64,000 bases of DNA from Ilumatobacteraceae bacterium (GCA_013213745.1 JABSQH010000091.1:20362-84361); one strand, 5' to 3'; counted from the stretch's first letter, positions 44,678 to 53,741 are shown. The notes: generated by a model from the sequence alone, not told the origin. A program made the numbers and translations.

Positions 44678-45012
44678 TGGGAAGTCGCCAGGAATTCGTC
44701 GAGCTCCTGCATCAGCGCGCCCTTGCTCTTCGCGCCGACGAGCCGCTTCGACACCTCGCCGCCGTCGAACACGAGCAGCGTGGGAATGCTCATGACGTTG
44801 TACTTCATGGCGATGTCGGGATTGTCGTCGACGTTCAACTTGGTGATGGCGATCTGCTCGCCGTGTTCGCCGGCGATTTCTTCAAGGACCGGGGCGATCT
44901 GCTTACACGGTCCACACCACTCGGCCCAGAAGTCGACGACTACGGGCTTGTCGGACGCGTTGACCGTCTCGTCGAAGGTGGCGGTGGAGAGATTGGTGAT
45001 GCCGTTGGCCAT
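44674..45012 (-). CDS. trxA: Thioredoxin
   Basis: 112-aa thioredoxin that reduces protein disulfides with electrons from TrxB. Active site WCGPC in VVDFWAEWCGPCKQIAP (about residues 25-41); the cis-Pro is in MSIPTLLVFDGG. ATG 45012 (MANGITNLSTATF) is chosen; a 20-codon longer frame is not conserved. Lies 143 bp downstream of trxB, and its stop overlaps the presumed cwlM start. Order trxB-trxA-cwlM is the actinobacterial one. Confidence 0.96.
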   Translation of the reverse strand: MANGITNLSTATFDETVNASDKPVVVDFWAEWCGPCKQIAPVLEEIAGEHGEQIAITKLNVDDNPDIAMKYNVMSIPTLLVFDGGEVSKRLVGAKSKGALMQELDEFLATSH

Positions 45013-45155
45013 GGGGGTGATCCTTTCACACGTTGTCGAACCGTGTCGGCGCCTCGCGCTGGAATCCAGCATCGAGTGACCAACAGTGGCGTAGGGCTAT
45101 CAACCCACGGAGTGGCTGTGCCATTCCCGCGGGGTCGAGAGGATGCAATCGGTGG

Positions 45156-46097
45156 TTAACGGGTGGCTTCGAGCCAACGTTCCGCATCGATTGCCGCCAT
45201 GCACCCCGACCCTGCTGCGGTGATGGCTTGCCGATACGTGTGATCCTGCACGTCACCACAGGCAAAGACGCCCTCGACGTTGGTGTACGACGAGTCCGGC
45301 TGGGTGATGAGGTAGCCGCTGTCGGCTTCCATCTCGAGCTGATCGACGAACAAGTCGGTATTGGGCCGATGCCCGATGGCGATGAACAAGCCGGTGACGG
45401 GGAGTTCGTGCTGCTCGTCGGTGTTGACGTCGCGCAGCGTGATGCCCTCGACCTTGTCCTCGCCGTGGATCGCGGTGACCTCGCTGTTCCAGGCGAAGTC
45501 GATCTTCGGATTGTCGAAGGCCCGCTGCTGCATGATTTTCGACGCCCGCAGCTCGTCACGGCGGTGCACGATGGTGACCCGATCAGCGAATTTGGTCAGG
45601 AATGTCGCTTCTTCGATCGCCGAGTCGCCGCCACCGACGACGGCGATGTGCTGGCCACGGAAGAAGAAGCCGTCGCATGTCGCGCACGTCGACAGGCCGT
45701 GTCCGAGCAGTCGTTGTTCGGCCTCGAGACCGAGCATCAACGATTGGGCGCCCGTGCTGACGATGATCGCGTCAGCCTGGTATTCATCGTCGCGCACCCA
45801 CACCCGGAACGGGCGTTGCGAGAAGTCGACCTTGGTGACTTTTTCGGTGAGGATCTCGGTCCCGAATCGTTCGGCCTGGGCCCGCATCGACTGCATCAAC
45901 TCCGGCCCCATGACGCCGTCGGGAAATCCGGGGTAGTTCTCGACGTCGGTCGTGAGCATCAGTTGACCGCCAGGTTGATCGCTGGTGCTCGACGGCTCAC
46001 CCTCGATGAGCAGGGGCGACAGGTTGGCGCGGGCGGTGTACACCGCCGCAGTGAGACCGGCTGGGCCGGATCCGATGATGATGACGTTGCGAACCAC
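45156..46097 (-). CDS. trxB: Thioredoxin reductase (NADPH)
   Basis: 313-aa flavoenzyme reducing TrxA. FAD motif VIIIGSGPAGLTAAVYTARA at the N-terminus, redox centre CATCDG near residue 138, NADPH motif VVGGGDSAIEEATFL and the FAD closing segment FACGDVQDHTYRQAI. GTG 46097 has AAGGAG seven nt upstream, far better than the longer open frame. It follows the small membrane protein gene by 10 bp. Confidence 0.96.
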   Translation of the reverse strand: MVRNVIIIGSGPAGLTAAVYTARANLSPLLIEGEPSSTSDQPGGQLMLTTDVENYPGFPDGVMGPELMQSMRAQAERFGTEILTEKVTKVDFSQRPFRVWVRDDEYQADAIIVSTGAQSLMLGLEAEQRLLGHGLSTCATCDGFFFRGQHIAVVGGGDSAIEEATFLTKFADRVTIVHRRDELRASKIMQQRAFDNPKIDFAWNSEVTAIHGEDKVEGITLRDVNTDEQHELPVTGLFIAIGHRPNTDLFVDQLEMEADSGYLITQPDSSYTNVEGVFACGDVQDHTYRQAITAAGSGCMAAIDAERWLEATR

Positions 46098-46107
46098 GTG
46101 GGGCTCC

Positions 46108-46437
46108 TTACGCCTTGGTGGTGGAGGCGTTGCGCTTGCGGAACAGGAACGCACCGACAAGGCAGAAGATTCCACCGACCGCGAAGTAGCTGAGATACAC
46201 CGCACGTGGGGTGCTGACGCCGAGGTCGAACAAGGCCTGCAGCCCACGCAAGAGCCCGATGATGGCCAACACCGCTGTGAACGAGCCGACGATCACAGCG
46301 ATCAGCCCGAAGACGATGCCCCGCGCGGCGTACACGACCTTGGTCGTCGTCTGGTCTCGAATCGAGCCGACGAGCTGGACGATCGTGTCGGTCGTCTCGC
46401 GAGGCCAGTTCGGATCGGTCAGTGGGTTGGCCGGCAT
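46108..46437 (-). CDS. Small two-helix membrane protein, putative actinobacterial holin-X/phage-holin-like
   Basis: 109-aa protein. After a soluble N-terminus with TDTIVQLVGSIRDQTTTK it has helix one (GIVFGLIAVIVGSFTAVLAI, about 45-64) and helix two (YLSYFAVGGIFCLVGAFLF, about 83-101), then a short basic tail. The layout resembles small phage-holin-like or Holin-X proteins of actinobacteria, but no clear family mark was seen. ATG 46437 is used; a longer frame is arginine-rich and unlike a protein. It sits between the anti-sigma gene and trxB in an operon, so it could act in envelope stress. Confidence 0.6.
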   Translation of the reverse strand: MPANPLTDPNWPRETTDTIVQLVGSIRDQTTTKVVYAARGIVFGLIAVIVGSFTAVLAIIGLLRGLQALFDLGVSTPRAVYLSYFAVGGIFCLVGAFLFRKRNASTTKA

Positions 46438-46466
46438 GGCCGGCGAGGCTAGCCGCTCATTGGCCG

Positions 46467-47504
46467 TTACGGCAGTGCCGCCCGGACCAACTCGGTGCAG
46501 GTCTCGGGCAGGTGGGCGAAGGCGACGTCGGTCGCCTGATCGATTCCGATCACCGCCAGCTGGCCCGCATAGAACGCCCGTCCGACGACGACGTCGACGG
46601 CGCCGCACAACGGCTCTGCGGCCAAGTCCGGCAAGTCCGTCTCCACCTCGGTACGCGCGTCGTCTGTCGTCGGCTGGGTGGTGTCGGTGTCGATGTCGGG
46701 TGCGCGCGGTGCATCGACCGCCGCTGCGGCAAACGCGCCGACGTCATCGGCCGACTCCAGTGACTCGAGGTCGGTGTCAGGCGGCGGTCCGAGATCGTCG
46801 GGGCCGATCACCAAGGTGTCCGACTCATCGACTGCCTCCTCGGCCTCTTCGGGCAAGGCAGAGGAGCCCGCTGAATCCTCTGCGAACAACTCGATCTCGT
46901 CATCATCACTCAACTCGCCATCGGCCGTGTCGCCGCGGGCCGGGGTCGCCGCCAGGGCGTCGTCGGATTCGCTCACGGAACGGCTCTCGAGGTCTCCGGC
47001 GGTCACCGTGTCGCTGGTGGCGTCTGCTGACAAGTCGGCTTGATCGTCATCGTCGGTGTCGGTCACCGTCTGAACGATGAGACCCCCTGCGAGCACGAGG
47101 ACGAGCGCCGCAGCAGCTGCGCTGAGCCACCGAACGTTGTTGCGGCTGCGTCGCTGACGCAGCGAGGTCGGTGGGGCGCTCACGGCGGCCGCACCGGCGG
47201 CGGCCGCACCGTCGACGCCCGTCGGCGTCTGGTCGCGACGCGTCCCGCTGCGTTCTGCTTCGGGGAGGCGCTCCCATGCGTCGAGCGCCGCGGCGAGATG
47301 ACGTTCACGCATCGAGATCGGCGCCGGTTCGGTGTCGGCGAGCAGGGCACGGGTGCTCGACATCGACCTGACGAGCAGCATCAACTCGTCGTCGGCCTCG
47401 ACGGCCGTGCGGGTGGCGTCGTCGAGCTCGCCGTCGACGTACGCGCTGGCCAAGGCGTCTCGCTCTTCGTCGCCGGTTGGCCCGCTGTCGTAGTCGTCGG
47501 TCAT
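46467..47504 (-). CDS. Membrane anti-sigma factor (RsmA/Rv3912-like position)
   Basis: 345-aa single-pass protein. The cytoplasmic N-terminus LASAYVDGELDDATRTAVE (about 18-36) is the start of an anti-sigma-factor domain (the S-x-YxDGEL pattern) although no Zn-binding His/Cys pair is seen. One helix follows (VRWLSAAAAALVLVLAGGLI, about 123-142), then a long acidic, low-complexity extracellular region and a C-terminal segment with two cysteines (CGAVDVVV, ETCTELV). It overlaps the sigma gene (ATGA 47504-47501), and occupies the place of the SigM anti-sigma gene of mycobacteria. Probably sequesters the sigma factor until an envelope or redox signal arrives (inference). Confidence 0.75.
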   Translation of the reverse strand: MTDDYDSGPTGDEERDALASAYVDGELDDATRTAVEADDELMLLVRSMSSTRALLADTEPAPISMRERHLAAALDAWERLPEAERSGTRRDQTPTGVDGAAAAGAAAVSAPPTSLRQRRSRNNVRWLSAAAAALVLVLAGGLIVQTVTDTDDDDQADLSADATSDTVTAGDLESRSVSESDDALAATPARGDTADGELSDDDEIELFAEDSAGSSALPEEAEEAVDESDTLVIGPDDLGPPPDTDLESLESADDVGAFAAAAVDAPRAPDIDTDTTQPTTDDARTEVETDLPDLAAEPLCGAVDVVVGRAFYAGQLAVIGIDQATDVAFAHLPETCTELVRAALP

Positions 47505-48100
47505 GTCGATCCGTTTTGACGTTCTGAACCACCGTCGTGGTTCCCGTCGAGTTCGGGAAGTTCCTCAATCCGCAGTCGGTTGGCCAACGCCGCACGACCC
47601 CTTGCGATGCGCGACTTCACCGTGCCGACCGGGATGTCGAGCGTGTCGGCGATCTCTTGGTAGTCCAGGTCGACGACATCACGCAGCACGACGGCGCTGC
47701 GCAGATCGTCGCTGAGTTGTTCGAGTGCCTCATCGAGCGCCAAGCGCTCCTCGACCAACTCCACGTTGCGTGCGCCTCGCAGGTCGGCGACCTCGGGATT
47801 GTCGTCGTCGTGGGGCATCGGCCGGCGGCGTCGTTTGCGCAGCTCGTCGAGTGCGGCGTTGGTCGCGATGCGGTACGCCCACGTGCCGAATGACGATCGC
47901 CCGTCGAAGCGGGGCACGCTGCGGGTGATCTTGATCAGCGCCTCTTGACATGCGTCGTCGGCGTCGCGTTGGGAGCCGACGACCCGTCGGCACACGGCGT
48001 ACACGCGGTCGTAGTGCCGGCGGAGCAGCTGATCCAGAGCGAAACGGTCGCCGGACTGGGCGGCCTCGACCAGCGCCGCATCGTCGAGGGCTCTGGCCAC
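47501..48100 (-). CDS. ECF RNA polymerase sigma factor, SigM-like
   Basis: 199-aa ECF sigma-70. Region 2 is FALDQLLRRHYDRVYAVCRR to FDGRSSFGTWAYRIATNAAL; region 4 is LSDDLRSAVVLRDVVDLDYQ followed by EIADTLDIPVGTVKSRIARG, the HTH. GTG 48100 starts 2 bp after the kinase stop; the longer frame enters the kinase gene. The stop overlaps the anti-sigma gene. In mycobacteria the corresponding gene is SigM (oxidative and disulfide stress, ESX genes); the target set here is unknown. Confidence 0.93.
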   Translation of the reverse strand: MARALDDAALVEAAQSGDRFALDQLLRRHYDRVYAVCRRVVGSQRDADDACQEALIKITRSVPRFDGRSSFGTWAYRIATNAALDELRKRRRRPMPHDDDNPEVADLRGARNVELVEERLALDEALEQLSDDLRSAVVLRDVVDLDYQEIADTLDIPVGTVKSRIARGRAALANRLRIEELPELDGNHDGGSERQNGST

Positions 48101-48102
48101 TG

Positions 48103-49869
48103 TCAGCCCGCCGGTGCGATCTCGCCGAGCCGCCCGCGGAAGGGGTTGGCTGCGGTGCACGTCGGGTCGCTGCCGAGTTCGTTGAGCAAGACGAGCATGT
48201 GTCGTGCTGGTGCTGCCGGCGTGGCCGACACCACGGTCCCCGGCTCGCCGGCGAACGCCCGCTCGCTGAGTGCCGGACCCCAGCCGTCGATCGTTGCGGG
48301 AGCGGACTCGGCGGCGCTGGCGAAGAACTGCAGCTGGTACGGAGCGCTCTGCACGTCGACCGACAGCGCTTGTTGCATTGGCTCATCGAAGCTGACGACG
48401 AGGCCGACGCCTCGCTTGGCACCCATGAATCGGTCGGAGTAACACACGGATTGCCAAAAGGTTGTGGCGTCGCCGTCGGCAGTCGACAGCACTGCGTCGG
48501 CATCGTTTTCGGTGCCGTCCCCGTCGGGATCGAACGCCGTGATGGTGGCAATCGACGCTGGCCCGGCGACGATCGGTGGTTCCGGCGGATCGTCGACGCC
48601 GTCGTTGCCCGCAGCGGCGTCAGCGCCGTCGATCGTGTTGCCGCCGTCCGGGTTGTCGCTGGCGCCGCCGGTCGGCGTGTCGTTGGGCAGCAGTGTCGTT
48701 CTGCTGGTGGCATCGTCGCTGCCGAACCGCAAGCTGGCGATCAGCACAGCGATCAGCACGACCGCCACCGCGATGATGCCGCCAACCACGATTGCGGACG
48801 GAGCGCGGCGATCGGCGAGCGCCCGAGCCGGTTCGCCGCGCGGTGCTCGTCTCGTGGGTGGTGTGGGGTCGACCGCGGCGACCTCGCCGGGAATTCGCGG
48901 CCCGGTCGCGGTGGTGCCGACCGCGCTCGTCGTCGGGCTGGGGATGGTCGGTGCGGTGCGCCATTTGCTCGCAAGTGTTGGCGGCTCGTCGTCCGACGGT
49001 GGGTCGGTGGGGTCGACGACCGGCGGACCCGCGTTGGCCGCCCGTTTCAGTGTGGCGGAGAGATCGGCGCCAGTTGCCGGGCGATTGTTCGGATTGCGCG
49101 CCAACAGCTGATGAACGACGAGAACCAATTCGGTGGGCAGCGTCGCCCGGAGCTGGGCGAGGTCGGTGGGATCCCGTTGGAGTCGGGCGAGTGCCGTATC
49201 GGCGTCGGTCTCGCCGAGGAAGGGCACCCGACCGGCGAGGCACTCATACAGCACCAGACCGAGCGAGTACAGGTCGGCGCGACCGTCGAGCCGCTTGCCG
49301 CGCACCTGTTCGGGTGACAGGTACTTGGCGGTCCCCATCATGATGTTGTCGTTGGTCAGATCGTTCTCGGCCGAGGGCTGCAACCCTTTGGCGATTCCGA
49401 AGTCGGTGAGTAGCACTCGACCATCGGAGGTGATCATGATGTTGCCGGGCTTGACGTCGCGGTGAACGAACCCTGACTGGTGCGCATGGTCGAGGGCGAC
49501 TGCGACGCACGAGCCGATGTGACAGGTCAGCTCGGGACTCAGGCGCTTTTGCGTGTCGAGGAGCTGTCGCAGACTCTTGCCCTCGACCAACTGCATGACG
49601 ACCGCTTGTCGTCCCTCCTGTTCGAACACGTCATGAACAGCGACGATGTTCGGGTGGTTCAGGCCGGCTGCGGCGACCGCCTCGCGGCGGAATCGCTCGG
49701 CGACGACGGGGTCGGAGGCCAGGGTCGGCTTGAGCCACTTCACGGCGACCTTGCGGTCGAGGGTGAGGTCGACCGCCAACCACACCTCGGCCATGCCGCC
49801 TTGCGCGAGCATCCGCTGCAGCTCGTAGCGCTGCGCGATCACAGTGGGTGGGGGAGCCGCGGCGGACAT
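48103..49869 (-). CDS. Receptor-like Ser/Thr protein kinase with MurJ-type extracellular domain
   Basis: 588-aa kinase. The kinase domain (about 14-275) has the Gly loop LAQGGMAEVWLAVD, Lys44 in VAVKWL, the HRD motif with Asp138 in VHRDVKPGN, DFG at 156-158 and GTAKYLSPEQ, so it looks catalytically intact. A Pro/Thr-rich juxtamembrane linker leads to one helix (about 359-380) and an extracellular region of about 200 residues with SxDGDATTFWQSVCYSD-like and VGLVVSFDEPM segments, resembling the discoidin-like end of mycobacterial MviN/Rv3910. In that protein a pseudokinase is fused to the MurJ flippase; here the flippase part is absent. It heads the operon with sigma, anti-sigma, trxBA and cwlM. 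Confidence 0.88.
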   Translation of the reverse strand: MSAAAPPPTVIAQRYELQRMLAQGGMAEVWLAVDLTLDRKVAVKWLKPTLASDPVVAERFRREAVAAAGLNHPNIVAVHDVFEQEGRQAVVMQLVEGKSLRQLLDTQKRLSPELTCHIGSCVAVALDHAHQSGFVHRDVKPGNIMITSDGRVLLTDFGIAKGLQPSAENDLTNDNIMMGTAKYLSPEQVRGKRLDGRADLYSLGLVLYECLAGRVPFLGETDADTALARLQRDPTDLAQLRATLPTELVLVVHQLLARNPNNRPATGADLSATLKRAANAGPPVVDPTDPPSDDEPPTLASKWRTAPTIPSPTTSAVGTTATGPRIPGEVAAVDPTPPTRRAPRGEPARALADRRAPSAIVVGGIIAVAVVLIAVLIASLRFGSDDATSRTTLLPNDTPTGGASDNPDGGNTIDGADAAAGNDGVDDPPEPPIVAGPASIATITAFDPDGDGTENDADAVLSTADGDATTFWQSVCYSDRFMGAKRGVGLVVSFDEPMQQALSVDVQSAPYQLQFFASAAESAPATIDGWGPALSERAFAGEPGTVVSATPAAPARHMLVLLNELGSDPTCTAANPFRGRLGEIAPAG

Positions 49870-49936
49870 GGACCTCGCGCAACGCTAGTGGTGGGCGCCG
49901 TCGCGCCCCGGTCATGTTGGCGGGTCGGCAGATCGC

Positions 49937-50794
49937 TCAGCCGACGCGTTCGTGGAACGCGACGCCGATCGTGCCGCGTCCGCCGTGGGTGCCGATCACC
50001 GGGCCGATCTCGCCCACGACGATCTCGTCGTCGTAGTGCGTCCGCAGCATGTCGACGAACACGTCGACGTCACTGCAGTCGGCGTGGAGCACGGCGAGGT
50101 TCTCGACCCGATCCCCGAATTCGCGCACCTTGTCGTCGAGGAACTTCAGCGCCTTCGTCCGCGTCCGTTGCTTGCCGCCTTCTTGTACCTCGCCGCCGGT
50201 AACGACGATGATCGGCTTGATCGACAGCGCCGTTGCCAGCAGCGCTTTGGCGCTGCCGATGCGACCACCCTTTTGGAGGTTCTCCAAGGTGTCGAGCGCG
50301 CCGAGTACCTGCGTGCGCGCCGTGAGGTCGGCAGCGAGCGCCTCGACCTCGTCGATCGATGCGCCGTCGGCGGCGAGCCGCGCACACGCGATCGCGATCG
50401 TGCCCAGTCCGAGCGTGATCGTGCGGCTGTCGACGACACGCACGTCGATGTCGACCGCCTCATCTTCGTGCACCGTGCGCGCCGCGAGCTCGGCACTTTG
50501 CATCGTTGCCGACAGTGCGCTCGACAGCGACACCGTGACGATGCCGGTCGCCCCGTCTGCTGCCAGCTGTCGGTAGACCGTCTCGAATTGTCCAGGTGCA
50601 GGAGCGGCAGTCTCGGGCAGCGTCGCCGAGTTGACGCAGCGCGTCCAGAATTCCGCGGTCGTTAACTCGTCGCGATCGACGAACTCGTCATCGCCGAACC
50701 GGATGGTCAGCGGAACGATGCTGATTCCCAACTCCTCGGCGATCTCGACGGGGAGGTCGCAAGAGGAATCGGTGACGATACGGATCTGATTCAC
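49937..50794 (-). CDS. DegV-family fatty-acid-binding protein
   Basis: 285-aa DegV protein, a fold that binds fatty acids and (as FakB) presents them to a fatty-acid kinase. It starts IRIVTDSSCDLPVEIAEELG with the typical DSSCDLP, has TAAPAPGQFETVYRQLAADG and LSSALSATMQSAELAA (ligand pocket), and the late GPVIGTHGGRGTIGVAF. No FakA gene is seen nearby. ATG 50794 overlaps the stop of the DUF6049-like gene (50791), so it closes a GNAT-DUF6049-DegV unit. Confidence 0.9.
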   Translation of the reverse strand: MNQIRIVTDSSCDLPVEIAEELGISIVPLTIRFGDDEFVDRDELTTAEFWTRCVNSATLPETAAPAPGQFETVYRQLAADGATGIVTVSLSSALSATMQSAELAARTVHEDEAVDIDVRVVDSRTITLGLGTIAIACARLAADGASIDEVEALAADLTARTQVLGALDTLENLQKGGRIGSAKALLATALSIKPIIVVTGGEVQEGGKQRTRTKALKFLDDKVREFGDRVENLAVLHADCSDVDVFVDMLRTHYDDEIVVGEIGPVIGTHGGRGTIGVAFHERVG

Positions 50795-52989
50795 GGCGTC
50801 GGAAGGCTATCGGGCCGCCTTGCGCTGGGATGATGGTCGCGGCGCTGGTCGACCGCCGCCCGGCGCTTCTTGCTGCGCCAATTGGCGATCCACCACGTGA
50901 TCAGGATCACGATCAGACCGCCCGTGAGCACCTGTGCCAACCCGGTGAACGCAGTGACCCGTGAGGTCAGGGTGATGTCGTCGGCGAGTACCTCGCCGCC
51001 GGGTGTCGACACCGTGATGTCGACCGACGACGTCCCGTTGGCAAGTGCTCGCACGGGGACGATCACGTTCGTCTCACCGTTCGGCCGGAGCGTCACCGTT
51101 TGATCACCGTCGGGGAATTCGAGCTTGCTCGATGTCAGCTCGAGTACGACGTCGAGCGGCTCGTCGCCGCGGTTGGCCAGCTGGAGTTCGATGTCGCCGG
51201 TGCGGCCCGTCAGGGTGAATGTGAATGGTTCCGGTGGGACGACGGCGCCCCGTAACTCGTCGAGTTCCGCGCGGAGCTCGTCGACGCGCTCCAATGCGAC
51301 GTCGTCGTCGTAGGCGGTGGTCAGCAGCTCGTCGATCAGCACGCTCCACTGTGCGGGTCGTTCGTCGTCGTCGGGGAGCATTGATGCCGTGCTCAAGATC
51401 TCGAGTGCGACCGCATCGAGGATGGCCACTCGTTCGACGAGCGACGGTCCGGCCTCGACCGGCAGGGTCACGGAGGCGTCGCCGCCCGGAACTGGTTGTG
51501 TGTCGGTGGTTGCGGGGATCGTCGAACCCTCGGTGAACCGCAATCGACCGATATCGGTCGAGAGGTCTTCGAGTGCAACCAGTAGCCGTGGATCGGGTGC
51601 CGCGAGGGTCGGCGAACTCAGGATGCGTGATCGTTCCATCGACCCGGGTGCTGGCTCGAGGAGCATCGTCGAGGCCGTGCCGACCGCCCACTCGAAGGCC
51701 GTGAGCGTGGCCAGGATTTGATCGGTGCCCGGGGTGGTCAGCGCCTCGGCAATGGGATCGACGACGATGAGCGGCATCACGTCGCCGTCGGGGAGAGAGA
51801 CGTCGACGAATCGATCGCTCTCGGGAAGCGGGCCGCCGACCGTGGTTTCGTACATGTCCTCGGTCATGACGAGGTAGCGGAACCCCAGATTGCGTAGCTC
51901 GAGCGCACCCGCTGCGCTGAGCGGGTCGAGCGCAATCCACGCGGTTCGGCCGACCCGGGCTGCGGGGAGCGCGTCGACGACCAAACGTTCCCCGATCGAC
52001 AGCTCGCGGGCCAGCACATCGCTGCGGCCGACGGCAACAGCTGATGACACATCGAGAATGCGCGCCGACGTCGCAACGACCTCGTCACCCACCAGGAGTT
52101 CGTCACGTGCTGCAGAGTCCAGCGTCAAGGTGGCAGCGGCGGCCGTACGTGGGGCGACCTCGAGCGTGATCGGTGTGGTCAGCGCGTTGCTCAGCGCTGC
52201 TGCTGCGACGAAGCCGTCGGTTGGCGGGGGACCTGCGCGCGGCGGCTCCGGGATCGCGGCCATCACGGTGAGGTCGATCGCTTCGCCCTGGGAGCCCTCG
52301 TCGACCCACTCCACGATCGTGCCGTGCGACGCGAGTTCTACGCCCACGCCGGGTTCTCCGATCTTGAGTTGGACGCGAATCGGATGCAATCCGACGCGAT
52401 CGAGCTTCAGTCGTTCAGCGACGCTTTCACCGACGTCGGTTGGCACCTCGACGGTGAGCGTGGTCGTTCCATCGTCGGCGACGTCGAAATCGCCGCGCAC
52501 GTCGACGAGTTGGACCCCGTCGATCGCGGTCCCGCCGTTGCCGAGTTGTTCGTAGATCCGCTCCGGGATGTCGGGGCCGACGAGTTGTTGGGGAGCGACG
52601 CGGCCGAGCGCCGACAGCGGTGCGTAGTTGGTGACCTCGATGGTGAGTGCCGGCGGTGGTGGTGGTGGAGGCGCTGCGCCATCCATGCCCGGGTCATCGG
52701 CAGGGGCGTTGTCGGTGACGGCATCATCGGTGGTGTCGTCGATCGGCGCAGTGGCCTCGTCGAGCCGGAACAGCTCGAGATCGCCGTCGACGCGGTAGAC
52801 GAACCGCAGTGTTCCGTCGGCTTCGATCGTGAACCGTTGGTCGAGAAGTGCCAACTGGATTTGGTCGTCGTCCTGAATTTGGTCGGCATCGTCTTGAGCC
52901 CCAACCGGGGCCGTCGGTGCGCCTGCCAGCGCCAGCGTGGTAACGATCGATGCGCCCAAGGCGTGCACGACCCGCGTCACGCGACTCAT
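50791..52989 (-). CDS. Exported single-pass protein, DUF6049-like (Rv3909-type)
   Basis: 732-aa protein. A signal peptide is visible (MSRVTRVVHALGASIVTTLA, cleavage after PVGAQ region), followed by a long acidic beta-rich extracytoplasmic region with Asp/Pro-rich spacers, a C-terminal helix (VLTGGLIVILITWWIANW) and a basic cytosolic tail. No catalytic motif is recognisable. The position beside the CCA enzyme and the topology match mycobacterial Rv3909. ATG 52989 overlaps the GNAT stop by 4 bp and its stop overlaps degV by 4 bp. Likely cell-envelope function, unknown mechanism. Confidence 0.75.
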   Translation of the reverse strand: MSRVTRVVHALGASIVTTLALAGAPTAPVGAQDDADQIQDDDQIQLALLDQRFTIEADGTLRFVYRVDGDLELFRLDEATAPIDDTTDDAVTDNAPADDPGMDGAAPPPPPPPALTIEVTNYAPLSALGRVAPQQLVGPDIPERIYEQLGNGGTAIDGVQLVDVRGDFDVADDGTTTLTVEVPTDVGESVAERLKLDRVGLHPIRVQLKIGEPGVGVELASHGTIVEWVDEGSQGEAIDLTVMAAIPEPPRAGPPPTDGFVAAAALSNALTTPITLEVAPRTAAAATLTLDSAARDELLVGDEVVATSARILDVSSAVAVGRSDVLARELSIGERLVVDALPAARVGRTAWIALDPLSAAGALELRNLGFRYLVMTEDMYETTVGGPLPESDRFVDVSLPDGDVMPLIVVDPIAEALTTPGTDQILATLTAFEWAVGTASTMLLEPAPGSMERSRILSSPTLAAPDPRLLVALEDLSTDIGRLRFTEGSTIPATTDTQPVPGGDASVTLPVEAGPSLVERVAILDAVALEILSTASMLPDDDERPAQWSVLIDELLTTAYDDDVALERVDELRAELDELRGAVVPPEPFTFTLTGRTGDIELQLANRGDEPLDVVLELTSSKLEFPDGDQTVTLRPNGETNVIVPVRALANGTSSVDITVSTPGGEVLADDITLTSRVTAFTGLAQVLTGGLIVILITWWIANWRSKKRRAAVDQRRDHHPSARRPDSLPTP

Positions 52990-53702
52990 CGGAGCGCCTC
53001 GAGGTCGAGCTCGAGCACGCTGAGGGCGATGTCGTCGCGCTCGAAGCCGAGGTTGCGATACAGCCCGATTGCCGCCTCGTTGTCGACTGAGGTGTTCACG
53101 AGCATCTGCCGACTCCGCCGCGCCCACCGCAGTGCATCGTTCACGAGGGCGCGGGCGATGCCGCGTCGTTGTGCGCCGGGGTCCACTGCCAGCCGTTGGA
53201 GATAGGCGCTCTCGCCGGCGCGCCCGGTGATCGCCATGCCGACGACGTCGGCGCGATCGACCGCTATCCGCGCACGATGGGTGGGGGTGGCATCACGGAT
53301 CTCCTCGATAGCCACTCGATCGTTGCCCCACCGGTGCCCGAAGGCCGCAACGTCGAGGTCGGCGACGCGGCGCAGATGCCATCGGCGCATCGCTTTGAGC
53401 GACACCGAGTCAGACGTCGACGTGTGTGGCGCTTCCGCCTGGCGGTCGAGCGGACGGCGGAACAGTGCCAGGCGATCGATCTCGATGAAGCCGGCACGCC
53501 GAAAGGGGCGATCTGCAGGAGGAAAGAGTGCACCGGTGCGCAGCGTGGTGAGCTGCAGCGCCCTCGCTTGTTCGACCCACTCGGCAACGTCGACGTCGGT
53601 GGGTTGCATCCGATGATCGACGAGCACGAGACGACCGACGGTCGTCTCGTGCGGCCATGGGCCGAGTCGGGCCTCCGCCCGTGTGCTCGCCGTGTGCACC
53701 AT
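52986..53702 (-). CDS. GNAT-family N-acetyltransferase
   Basis: 238-aa protein. The first half is a degenerate GNAT-like fold; the second half has a complete acetyl-CoA site: YLQRLAVDPGAQRRGIARAL (motif A with Q/RxxGxA), then VDNEAAIGLYRNLGFERDD (motif B). Substrate unknown; such proteins acetylate small amines or protein N-termini (RimI-like). GTG/ATG at 53702 is the only start upstream of the first strand. First gene of the GNAT-DUF6049-DegV unit, divergent from cca by 39 bp. Unlike the two GNAT pseudogenes on the left arm, this one is intact. Confidence 0.8.
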   Translation of the reverse strand: MVHTASTRAEARLGPWPHETTVGRLVLVDHRMQPTDVDVAEWVEQARALQLTTLRTGALFPPADRPFRRAGFIEIDRLALFRRPLDRQAEAPHTSTSDSVSLKAMRRWHLRRVADLDVAAFGHRWGNDRVAIEEIRDATPTHRARIAVDRADVVGMAITGRAGESAYLQRLAVDPGAQRRGIARALVNDALRWARRSRQMLVNTSVDNEAAIGLYRNLGFERDDIALSVLELDLEALR

Positions 53703-53741
53703 CCAACGACGCTACCCGGGTGCCGTGGTTACCCTGGCGCG

